From an uncultured bacterium (GTDB taxonomy: Bacteria > Cyanobacteriota > Vampirovibrionia > Gastranaerophilales > Gastranaerophilaceae), in NCBI GenBank assembly GCA_900554385.1, contig USHE01000024.1, positions 1 to 14,857 of the forward strand: DNA of 14,857 bases. Direction: 5' to 3'. Shown here in pieces: positions 6,951 to 14,236 of this stretch. The notes beneath the pieces were generated by a model, which saw only the letters and a list, made by a program, of their open reading frames with translations, had not been told where the DNA came from and made no database searches. The translations under genes and the position numbers were made by a program. How positions within the stretch are numbered: the first letter of the stretch is position 1; each line of letters starts with the position of its first letter.

Positions 6951-7933
6951 TGAATAAGATATTAGTTGCATTAACTTTATTAATTTTTGCAGGCGGGCTT
7001 GCTGCTCAAGCTTCTGATCTTGTTATCGAATCCAAGAGCCAAAGTTATGCAGAAAGTGAAAATAAGATAAAATTTGACGGGAATGTAAAGGTATCAATCG
7101 ATGATTTGAAAGTTGTCGGAGAATCCGCAGACGTTGATATGGACGATAATCAACAGTTAGATACCGCTACATTTTATGATAAACCTTACGCATACGAAAT
7201 AAAAAAGAATAAAAAGCGTGAAGTAAAGGCAAATATTTTAAAAGTTTCTCTTATTACAAAAGTTGTTCGAGCTGAGGGTGATACGCAGTCTGTAGTTTTC
7301 AACGGCAAAACTCCTATTGTTGTTATTAACTCTGATGTGCAGGAATATAATACAAAAACCGGTGTGATGACCGCTACAGGCATGGTGACAATAAAATATA
7401 AGGATATTGAAACTTTTTCAGATAAAGCCATAATTAAAACGGATAAAAACGGGGATTTGAAAGACCTTGAGCTTATCGGAAACGGCAGAGTAAAAAGAGA
7501 AACAAATGAATCTTTTGCTGATAGATTTTTCTATAACGAAGCAACAAAAGTTCTTACCGCAACAGGGAATACAACCTCAAATGTGTTAATGGAAGATGGA
7601 ACTAAGCTTGTTTTAAAATCTAATATTCAAGAGTATGTTCAGGAGAAAAATACATTCAGTGCAAGTGGAAACGTAAGAGTATGGTATAAAGATTACTACG
7701 CTGTAGGTCCGAAAATTAATGTTTATCCGGATACAAAAACCAATAAACCAAATGATATTTATTTTGTGGGACGTTCTAGTATTACGCAGGGTGTAAGAAC
7801 GATTTATGCCGATAAAATGAAGATGATGTTAGAGCCAAAAGATTTTCATGCTGAGGGCAATACCAGAACTGTTATTAAAAACATTGGTAATGGCTCTGAT
7901 AATGAAGATGATGGCGTAGGGTTAGGATTGTAA
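6950..7933 (+). CDS. LptA/OstA-family periplasmic LPS-transport protein, double length
   Basis: The product begins with a clear signal peptide: MNKILVALTLL, a hydrophobic core, and an AQA cleavage site after residue 21, so the mature protein is periplasmic. The rest is repeated beta-strand units of the OstA/LptA type: SQSYAESENKIKFDGNVKV, then VQEYNTKTGVMTATGMVTIKYKD, ADRFFYNEATKVLTATGNT, and IQEYVQEKNTFSASGNVRVWYKD. LptA proteins stack such units into a bridge that carries lipopolysaccharide across the periplasm. At 327 residues it is nearly twice E. coli LptA (about 185), with roughly two OstA-domain equivalents. It ends in an acidic, glycine-rich tail. An AAGGAG site lies 5 nt upstream of the ATG, and the start overlaps the lptC stop. 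Family and localisation are well supported; whether it is the working LptA or a relative (for example an N-terminal LptD-like domain protein) is less certain. Confidence 0.8.
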   Translation: MNKILVALTLLIFAGGLAAQASDLVIESKSQSYAESENKIKFDGNVKVSIDDLKVVGESADVDMDDNQQLDTATFYDKPYAYEIKKNKKREVKANILKVSLITKVVRAEGDTQSVVFNGKTPIVVINSDVQEYNTKTGVMTATGMVTIKYKDIETFSDKAIIKTDKNGDLKDLELIGNGRVKRETNESFADRFFYNEATKVLTATGNTTSNVLMEDGTKLVLKSNIQEYVQEKNTFSASGNVRVWYKDYYAVGPKINVYPDTKTNKPNDIYFVGRSSITQGVRTIYADKMKMMLEPKDFHAEGNTRTVIKNIGNGSDNEDDGVGLGL

Positions 7934-7936
7934 ATT

Positions 7937-8716
7937 ATGAGTGATAAAATAAAAAAAGCTGTAGAATTGTATAATAAAGGTGAATTTGAAAAAGCTATAG
8001 ACATTTTTAGTTCTGTACTGGAAACTGAAAAGCCGACAGCAGAGGTTTACAATAACGTAGCGCAGTGTTATGCCAGTGTTGGAAATAATGAAAAGGCAGA
8101 AGATAATTTTTTGAGAGCTATAGAATTAGATCCGAATTTGCCTCAAGCATATATTAATCTTGCCGATATTTATTTTAAAACGAAAGATTACGGAAACGGA
8201 ATTGAACTCCTTTGTCAGGGAGTTTATCAAATTCCGGACAATATGGTGCTGCGTCATTTTCTGGCAAGATTTTATATGGAAGATTCCCGTCTTGATTTGG
8301 CGATAGATGAACTTGAAAAAATTCTTGAAGTTCAGCCTGAAAATTATGATGCATATTATGACTTAGGCAAGGTGCATTTTGAGCTTGGAAATTATGCCTC
8401 AGCTATCGAAAATTTTGAAAATGTTCTCGAATTTAAGGAAAATAATCAGTGGATTTATTTCTATTTGGCACAGGCTTATGAAGCTAATGACGAGATTGAT
8501 AAGGCTATTTCAAATTACCTGAAAACAATCGCTCGTGATGACGGATTTTATCAGGCTTATAAAAAAGTAGCAATTCTTTTTCTGGCAAGAGGGGATTATG
8601 AGGATGCAATCGAGTATTTTGAAGATTACATGGATATGGGAATTCCAGAAGAAGAAAAAGCTAATATTACGCAACTTGTAGAAAGAATAAAAAAGAAATT
8701 TGCAAATGAAAAATAA
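7937..8716 (+). CDS. Tetratricopeptide repeat protein
   Basis: The 259-residue product is almost entirely TPR units, about seven of them, spaced roughly 34 residues apart (starting near residues 3, 36, 70, 104, 137, 171 and 205). Clear examples are the units around NNVAQCYASVGNNEKAEDNF, YYDLGKVHFELGNYASAIEN and YFYLAQAYEANDEIDKAISN, each followed by an AIxLDP-like turn. There is no signal peptide or membrane segment, so it is probably a cytoplasmic protein-protein scaffold. It starts 4 bases after the lptA-like stop with only a weak upstream purine stretch, so translation is likely coupled. It overlaps dprA by 11 nt. Its place between LPS-transport and DNA-processing genes does not reveal a specific partner. 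Confidence 0.85.
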   Translation: MSDKIKKAVELYNKGEFEKAIDIFSSVLETEKPTAEVYNNVAQCYASVGNNEKAEDNFLRAIELDPNLPQAYINLADIYFKTKDYGNGIELLCQGVYQIPDNMVLRHFLARFYMEDSRLDLAIDELEKILEVQPENYDAYYDLGKVHFELGNYASAIENFENVLEFKENNQWIYFYLAQAYEANDEIDKAISNYLKTIARDDGFYQAYKKVAILFLARGDYEDAIEYFEDYMDMGIPEEEKANITQLVERIKKKFANEK

Positions 8717-9461
8717 GTTTTGGATTGCATTTTCAGCAATTGAACAAATTGATAGCAGTTTTATTCACAGACTCTATAACTATTTTGGAGATATAGAGGA
8801 AGCTTTTAATGCCGATATTCGTGAGCTTTCACAGATTGACGGATTGAGCGTAAAACGTGCAGAAACATTCCTTCGGGAAAGAGATAAGATTGAGCCTGAT
8901 AAAGTTCTTTACGGGGTAGAAAACCGCGGGATAAGTTATGTTACTCTTGAAGATGAGAATTATCCCACAACGTTAAAACAGATTGCCGATCCTCCGGCAG
9001 TTTTATATTATAAAGGTGAACTGTTTGATTGCAATTTAGATAGAACTCTTGCCGTTGTAGGTTCAAGAAAGTCGACTTACCATGCAAAAGAAGCTGTTAG
9101 AAAATTGTTGTCAGAATTAACAGGAACTGATATCTGTATTGTGTCTGGGCTTGCCTCCGGTATTGATACAACGGCTCATGAGGCTGCTATTGAGAGTAAT
9201 CTTAAAACTATTGGCGTGATTGCAAGCGGATTTGATTTTGTGTATCCGGCATCAAACGAAAAATTATATGAAAAAATAGAGAAATACGGCGGTGCTGTTG
9301 TTTCAGAATATTATCCCACATTTCAGCCTTTAAAATTCAGGTTCCCGCAAAGAAACAGAATAGTGTCAGGGCTTTCTTACGGAACTCTTGTTGCGGAAGC
9401 GTCACTGCGCAGCGGTGCGTTGATTACTGCTAATCTTTGTCTTGAGAGGGCAGAGAATTGA
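8706..9461 (+). CDS. dprA: DNA-processing protein DprA, N-terminal and Rossmann part, truncated by a frameshift
   Basis: DprA (Smf) binds incoming single-stranded DNA and loads RecA during natural transformation. This reading frame encodes a helical N-terminal domain (about residues 10-60) and most of the DprA Rossmann domain: YPTTLKQIADPPAVLYYKG at 86-104, VVGSR at 118-122, SGLASGIDTTAH at 147-158, FPQRNRIVSGLS at 213-224, and SGALITANLCLE at 236-247. Right after LE the frame runs into RAEN and a TGA at 9459-9461. The expected LE(R)GREL-MCVPG continues in another frame from 9449 on. Restoring one G to the GGG at 9448-9450 would give a complete protein of 361 residues. I chose the ATG at 8706; a TTG at 8700 adds two residues. 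The gene overlaps the TPR gene by 11 nt. As read, the protein lacks the end of its nucleotide-fold domain and its C-terminal domain. Confidence 0.85.
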   Translation: MKNKFWIAFSAIEQIDSSFIHRLYNYFGDIEEAFNADIRELSQIDGLSVKRAETFLRERDKIEPDKVLYGVENRGISYVTLEDENYPTTLKQIADPPAVLYYKGELFDCNLDRTLAVVGSRKSTYHAKEAVRKLLSELTGTDICIVSGLASGIDTTAHEAAIESNLKTIGVIASGFDFVYPASNEKLYEKIEKYGGAVVSEYYPTFQPLKFRFPQRNRIVSGLSYGTLVAEASLRSGALITANLCLERAEN

Positions 9462-9790
9462 TGTGCGTTCCCGGGCTTATTTCCAATCCGAATACCGAAG
9501 GTATTTATAAACTCCTAAAAAATGGTGCAGCTCTTGTTACTAATGCAGGAGATATTCTTGAAGCTTTAAATTGGGAAGTAAAGCCAGCGGAGCAATTAAA
9601 GATTGATTTGAACGGCTTGACAGATAATGAACAGAAAATCCTTGATGCGATAGAGGTTGAAGAAAAAGGCTTAGATGAGATTGCATCGGAAACTAAAATA
9701 AATACCGTTGATTTGTTGACTAACTTGACAACCATGGAGCTTAAAGGCATAATAAAACAAGTTACTGGCGACAGATATAAGAGGGTGTAA
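9449..9790 (+). pseudogene. dprA: DprA C-terminal part, out of frame after a 1-nt deletion
   Basis: Reading from 9449 gives GREL-MCVPGLISNPNTEG, the canonical continuation of the DprA Rossmann domain (compare the family pattern GREV-AVPG-NP-S-G). Then come LLKNGAALVTNAGDILEAL and a winged-helix DML1/Z-DNA-binding-like C-terminal domain from about LTDNEQKILDAI to the end. The remainder is intact, with no stop and no further shift, and carries the same codon use as the upstream half. That fits a very recent mutation or a sequencing/assembly error better than an old pseudogene. The TTG at 9458 could in principle start a separate 110-residue protein, but it has no ribosome-binding site and no precedent as a stand-alone gene. 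It ends 7 nt before topA, the usual neighbour of dprA. Confidence 0.85.
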
Positions 9791-9797
9791 AATATAA

Positions 9798-12170
9798 ATG
9801 GCAAAAACGGCAACTGCAGAAAAGACTGATACTACAAAAACAACCGCTAAGGCAAAAGCAAAGAAAGAAAAGGCTCTTGTTATAGTCGAGTCACCTGCTA
9901 AATCCAAGACAATCAGAAAAATTTTGGGTGATAGCTTTACTATAGAAGCAAGTTTCGGTCATATAAGAAATTTGCCGGCAAAAGATTCTGCAACAGATAA
10001 CCTCGGTTTTGATGTAAATAACAATTTTGAGCCGAAGTTTGAAATTATACCGGGCAAACAAAAGGTCGTTACAAAGTTGAATGATATGGCAAAGAAGATG
10101 GACAAAATCTATCTGGCTTCCGACCCCGACCGTGAGGGAGAAGCAATTGCATGGCACGTAAGACAGATTTTGAAAGTGCCTGATGACAAGATTTACCGTA
10201 TTGTATTTAACGAAATTACGCCAAAAGCAGTTAAACATTCCGTTGAAAATCCGCGTGCAATTGATATGGACATGGTTCAGGCACAGCAGACAAGACAAAT
10301 TCTTGATAAATTAGTAGGTTTCAAACTTAGTCCGGTATTATGGAAACAAATCGGAAACAGAAATCTTTCGGCAGGTCGTGTTCAATCTGTTGCCCTCAGA
10401 ATGATTTGCGAGAGAGAAGATGAAATTGAAAAATTTATTCCGCAGGAATACTGGTCAATTCATGCAAATTTAGATAAGGATGGAAAAGTTTTTGATGCTG
10501 AACTTTCTAAAATCAAAGGGAAAGCTGTTGAAAAAACAATCAAAACTCAGGAAGAAGCACAAAAAATCGTCGACTTTTTGACGAATTACCCTTCTGAGTT
10601 TGATGTTACAAAAGTTACAAAAAAAACAACAAAGCGTAAACCTACAGCACCGTTTATAACCTCAACTCTCCAGCGTGCAGCAAGCTCAAAACTCGGTTTC
10701 GGCGTTCAAAAAACTATGCAGGTTGCGCAAAAACTTTACGAAGGTATGGAAATAGATGGAACTCCGGTCGGTTTGATTACTTATATGAGAACCGACAGTG
10801 TACGTGTATCTGACGATGCTCAGTCTATGGCGAAAGATTATATTTTGAATAATTTCGGTGAAAAATACTATCCGGAAGCTCCTAACATATACACTAAAGG
10901 TAAACAAAATGTTCAGGACGCCCACGAAGCAATTCGTCCATCTTATCCGGAAAGAACTCCTGACAGTATCAAACAATATTTGGATAACGACCAGTATAAA
11001 CTTTATAAATTAATCTGGGATAAGTTTATGTCGTCCCAGATGACTCCTGCTGATGTTGCAAACAAAACAGTAGAAATTACTGCCGGTGATTATACTTTGA
11101 AAGCAGGTACAAGCAAAGTTACATTTGACGGTTTCTTGAAAGTATATAACGACGCAGAGGAAGAAGAACAGGAAGCAGAAGCAAAAATTCCTGATTTGGA
11201 ACAGGGCGACAAGGTCAAATGTAAAAAAGTTGAACCAAAACAGCACTTTACACAACCTCCTCCAAGATACAATGAAGCCTCTCTTGTTAAAGCTCTTGAG
11301 GAACACGGTATTGGTCGTCCGTCAACTTATGCTACAATTATTACCGTAATCCAAACCCGCAAATATGTTGAGAAAAAGAATAAAGTCCTTTTCCCGACAC
11401 TTCTGGGCAGGACGGTTTCAAAACAACTTTGTGCGCAGTTTAAGGAAATTATGGATTACAAGTTTACAGCCGGTATGGAAAGTAAGTTAGACCAGATTGC
11501 TGAGAAAAAAGCCGTCTGGAATAGTGTTTTGAAGGAGTTTTACACTCCGTTTATGGAAAATGTGAACTCTGTAATGAAAACAGCAGAAAAAGTGACAATT
11601 CAAACAAATGTTAAATGTCCGAATTGCGGAAAACCTATGATTATGAGAACAAGCCGTCAGGGAAATCAATTCTTAGGCTGTTCAGGTTATCCTGAGTGTA
11701 AAACCGTAATGTCGATGAATGTTCTTTCAGAAATGGAAAATGAAGCTTTATCTGATACCGCAGCAGCCCCAAAAGATGCCGAAAAATGTGAAGAAAAATG
11801 TGAAAAATGCGGCTCTGATATGGTTTTTAAAACCGGACCTTATGGAAAATATATGGAATGTACAAATGAAGATTGCAAATTCCGTAAACCATACCGTCGT
11901 TCAACAGGTGTGAAATGTCCTAAGTGCGGAAATGGTGTTATTGTTGAAAGAAAATCAAAACGAGGAACAGTATTTTTTGGCTGTGATAAATATCCAGATT
12001 GTGATTTCGTACTTTGGAATGAGCCTACAGGAGAGGAATGTCCGGATTGCGGAGCCTTGCTGGTGAAAAAAGTTTTGAGAAAAGGAACAACTATAGAATG
12101 CTCAAACCGTTCCTGCGGATACAAGCGAGCAGTCGAAGAACAAAGTACGGAGGCTGGTTCAGATGAATAA
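9798..12170 (+). CDS. topA: DNA topoisomerase I (type IA)
   Basis: TopA relaxes negative supercoils by cutting and passing one DNA strand. The 790-residue product opens with an Ala/Lys/Thr-rich extension of about 24 residues. The TOPRIM domain follows (VIVESPAKSKTI with Glu31, and the DPDREGE triad Asp109, Asp111 and Glu113). The active-site Tyr329 lies in the ITYMRTDSVRVS motif, and there is an LSAGRVQSVALR block at 190-201 and an EEHGIGRPSTYATII block at 501-515. Four C-terminal zinc-ribbon modules are present, each with four cysteines: C607/C610/C628/C634, C668/C671/C688/C693, C707/C710/C729/C735 and C748/C751/C768/C773. E. coli TopA has three Cys4 modules, so this is one more. The second is preceded by a duplicated EKCEEKC stretch. 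An AAGAGGG sequence about 13 nt upstream is a weak ribosome-binding site, and the gene sits 7 nt after dprA. The aroE start lies inside its last codons. Confidence 0.97.
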   Translation: MAKTATAEKTDTTKTTAKAKAKKEKALVIVESPAKSKTIRKILGDSFTIEASFGHIRNLPAKDSATDNLGFDVNNNFEPKFEIIPGKQKVVTKLNDMAKKMDKIYLASDPDREGEAIAWHVRQILKVPDDKIYRIVFNEITPKAVKHSVENPRAIDMDMVQAQQTRQILDKLVGFKLSPVLWKQIGNRNLSAGRVQSVALRMICEREDEIEKFIPQEYWSIHANLDKDGKVFDAELSKIKGKAVEKTIKTQEEAQKIVDFLTNYPSEFDVTKVTKKTTKRKPTAPFITSTLQRAASSKLGFGVQKTMQVAQKLYEGMEIDGTPVGLITYMRTDSVRVSDDAQSMAKDYILNNFGEKYYPEAPNIYTKGKQNVQDAHEAIRPSYPERTPDSIKQYLDNDQYKLYKLIWDKFMSSQMTPADVANKTVEITAGDYTLKAGTSKVTFDGFLKVYNDAEEEEQEAEAKIPDLEQGDKVKCKKVEPKQHFTQPPPRYNEASLVKALEEHGIGRPSTYATIITVIQTRKYVEKKNKVLFPTLLGRTVSKQLCAQFKEIMDYKFTAGMESKLDQIAEKKAVWNSVLKEFYTPFMENVNSVMKTAEKVTIQTNVKCPNCGKPMIMRTSRQGNQFLGCSGYPECKTVMSMNVLSEMENEALSDTAAAPKDAEKCEEKCEKCGSDMVFKTGPYGKYMECTNEDCKFRKPYRRSTGVKCPKCGNGVIVERKSKRGTVFFGCDKYPDCDFVLWNEPTGEECPDCGALLVKKVLRKGTTIECSNRSCGYKRAVEEQSTEAGSDE

Positions 12171-13002
12171 ATTCGGCTTGATAGGTTATCCTCTCGGACA
12201 TTCGCTTTCTGCGGTAATTCATAAGGCAGGATTTCAAAGTCTTGGAATAAATGCATCCTATGATATTCTTGAAACCCCTCCGGAGGATTTGGTTGATAGA
12301 GTAAAATTTTTAAAACATGAAAATTATGACGGCTTTAATGTGACAATTCCCTTAAAACTTCCGATTTCACTTTTTGTGCAGGAAGTTGATAAGTATGCGG
12401 ATATTGCCGGTGCAGTGAATACTGTTCGTATTAATTCCGATAAAACCTTTAGTGCTTTTAATACGGATGCTTTGGGTTTTAAAAAAGCAATCCCATCTGA
12501 TATTAATTTGGCAGGTAAACCTGCCGCATTATTAGGTACAGGCGGAGCAAGCCGTGCTGCGGTTCTTGGTTTGTCAGATTTAGGCGTTTCTGAAATTGCA
12601 GTTTATACAAGAAATATTCCGAATGCTATGGATTATATGTCGTATATGAGAAGAAAGTTTCCTCATATAATTTTTACAGCATACCAAATTGATGCGGTTC
12701 GGGATCTGTCAAAATATCAAATTCTAGTGAATACAACCCCAATTGGAATGCTGGGGCGTTCTGCAGATATGACGCCTGTTGAAGAACATGTGTTAAAGAC
12801 ATTACCGGAGGGGGCTGTTGTTTATGATGTTATTTATAATCCGAAGAAAACAGTTCTGCTAAAAAATGCAGAAAAACTAGGTTACAGAATAATTAACGGA
12901 TTGGATATGCTTGTTTATCAGGCAGTGGCTGCACAGGAAATATGGTTAGGACGTACTCCAGATTTTAATGCAATGAAGATTGCTGCATTGGAAAATCTGT
13001 AA
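12163..13002 (+). CDS. aroE: Shikimate dehydrogenase (NADP+)
   Basis: AroE reduces 3-dehydroshikimate to shikimate in the pathway to chorismate and the aromatic amino acids. The 279-residue product shows the substrate-binding GYPLGHSLSAVIH at residues 8-20 (HSLSA instead of the more usual HSLSP), catalytic Lys65 in GFNVTIPLK, GAVNTV at 83-88, Asp102 in NTDALGF, the NADP-binding GTGGASRAA loop near 139-147, VYTRN after the next strand where NRT is common, NTTPIGM, VYDVIYNPKKT and NGLDMLVYQA. It overlaps topA by 8 nt, with a GGAGG ribosome-binding site inside topA at 12149-12153, 9 nt before the ATG. Its stop is only 4 nt from the stop of the convergent permease gene. Confidence 0.95.
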   Translation: MNKFGLIGYPLGHSLSAVIHKAGFQSLGINASYDILETPPEDLVDRVKFLKHENYDGFNVTIPLKLPISLFVQEVDKYADIAGAVNTVRINSDKTFSAFNTDALGFKKAIPSDINLAGKPAALLGTGGASRAAVLGLSDLGVSEIAVYTRNIPNAMDYMSYMRRKFPHIIFTAYQIDAVRDLSKYQILVNTTPIGMLGRSADMTPVEEHVLKTLPEGAVVYDVIYNPKKTVLLKNAEKLGYRIINGLDMLVYQAVAAQEIWLGRTPDFNAMKIAALENL

Positions 13003-13006
13003 GTTT

Positions 13007-14236
13007 CTATTCATAACGTAATGCGTCAATCGGGTTTAGTAAGGAGGCTTTATACGCCGGATAGTATCCGAATAAAACACCTATTGCACCTGAAAATCCT
13101 AGCGATAATGCTATAGAAAATCCAGAGATAGCAATATTCATTTCTGAGAATATTTGTATTGCTTTTGCACCTGCTACTCCTATTAACACTCCTATAATTC
13201 CTCCTATTACGGATAACAGAAAAGATTCAATCAAAAATTGTATTCGTATGTCACTTGCTTTTGCTCCAATTGCCATACGAATACCTATTTCTTTTGTTCT
13301 ATCAGTTACAGAAACAAGCATTATATTCATAATTCCTATTCCTCCGACTATCAAGGATACAGAGGCTATTGCACCTAAAAGTATTGACATAGTTTTTGCA
13401 GAGGATTTTATTGTTTCCTGCATTTGAGCGAGGTTTCTGATTTCAAAATCTTTATCTTGAGTTTTTCCTATGTTGTGGCGTTTTGTTAAAATTTCGTCAA
13501 TGTCTTCTTCGGTTTTTGACATTATTTCATCATTTTGAGCTTTTACGTTAATCATTTTTACAGAGCCTGGAAAATCTGTTCCGAAAACTTTTTTTTGAGC
13601 CGTTGTAATCGGAATGAATACCAGATCATCCTGATCCATTCCCATACCGCTTTGACCTTTAGTTTTTAGAAGTGCAATAATTTTAAACGGAACATTTCCA
13701 ATGCGCATTGTTTTATTTATCGGGTCTACATCTCCGAAAAGTTCGTTTGCTACAGTATTCCCTATAATTGCAACTTTCGTGTTGTTTTTTATATCTTCCG
13801 GAATAAAATTTCTCCCCGTAAGGATTTCATAATTTCTTATAAACAAATAAGATGCAGTTGTCCCGCCTATTGTTGTAGACCAGTTTTGATTTCCGTAAGT
13901 AAGCTGAGCCGTTCCTGAGGAATAAGGTGCGACCGCAAGAACTCCTCTGGCGGTTTTTTCAATAGCCTCAGCGTCTTTTAGAGTTAATGACGGTTTTGTT
14001 CCAAACCCCATTCGCACTCCGCCGGATGTTGCGGAGGCTGAACGTATCATCAAAAGATTGCTGCCCATTGATTCCATATCTTTTGCAATCTTTTTACTTG
14101 CGCCTGTCCCGACTGCAAGCATTATTATCACTGCGCTTACCCCGATTATTATACCAAGGCTCGTTAATATTGAACGCATTTTGTTAATTTTTAGGGAACG
14201 TACTGCCATTATAACTGTTGATTTAAAATCTATCAT
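13007..14236 (-). CDS. MacB/FtsX-type ABC transporter permease
   Basis: The 409-residue product has the MacB layout: a short amphipathic N-terminus (MAVRSLKINKMRSILTSLGI), first membrane helix at about residues 23-43, a large extracytoplasmic domain to about residue 280, and three C-terminal helices (about 283-308, 335-365 and 370-392). The cytoplasmic coupling segment DRTKEIGIRMAIGA lies after helix two. The protein ends with YPAYKASLLNPIDALRYE, typical of this family. Members do not move substrate through a pore but use ATP-driven motion of the periplasmic domain, in antibiotic or toxin efflux with MacA and TolC, or in lipoprotein and peptide export. The separate ATPase gene just upstream overlaps it by 4 nt (ATGA), so both proteins are made together. 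No MacA-like adaptor is visible here; it may lie to the right. The substrate cannot be told. Confidence 0.88.
   Translation of the reverse strand: MIDFKSTVIMAVRSLKINKMRSILTSLGIIIGVSAVIIMLAVGTGASKKIAKDMESMGSNLLMIRSASATSGGVRMGFGTKPSLTLKDAEAIEKTARGVLAVAPYSSGTAQLTYGNQNWSTTIGGTTASYLFIRNYEILTGRNFIPEDIKNNTKVAIIGNTVANELFGDVDPINKTMRIGNVPFKIIALLKTKGQSGMGMDQDDLVFIPITTAQKKVFGTDFPGSVKMINVKAQNDEIMSKTEEDIDEILTKRHNIGKTQDKDFEIRNLAQMQETIKSSAKTMSILLGAIASVSLIVGGIGIMNIMLVSVTDRTKEIGIRMAIGAKASDIRIQFLIESFLLSVIGGIIGVLIGVAGAKAIQIFSEMNIAISGFSIALSLGFSGAIGVLFGYYPAYKASLLNPIDALRYE

Noticed and set aside
9458..9790. A separate 110-residue protein starting at the TTG codon
   Set aside because: Its sequence is the normal C-terminal continuation of DprA and homology runs upstream of the TTG (GREL from 9449). 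There is no ribosome-binding site.
9891..10298. 135-codon open frame on the - strand inside topA
   Set aside because: Antisense shadow of a strongly conserved topA region; the translation is Cys/His/Phe-rich with no recognisable domain and no ribosome-binding site.
11840..12256. 138-codon open frame on the - strand across the topA-aroE junction
   Set aside because: Antisense to the zinc-ribbon region of topA and the start of aroE, both firmly coding on the + strand; no family resemblance.
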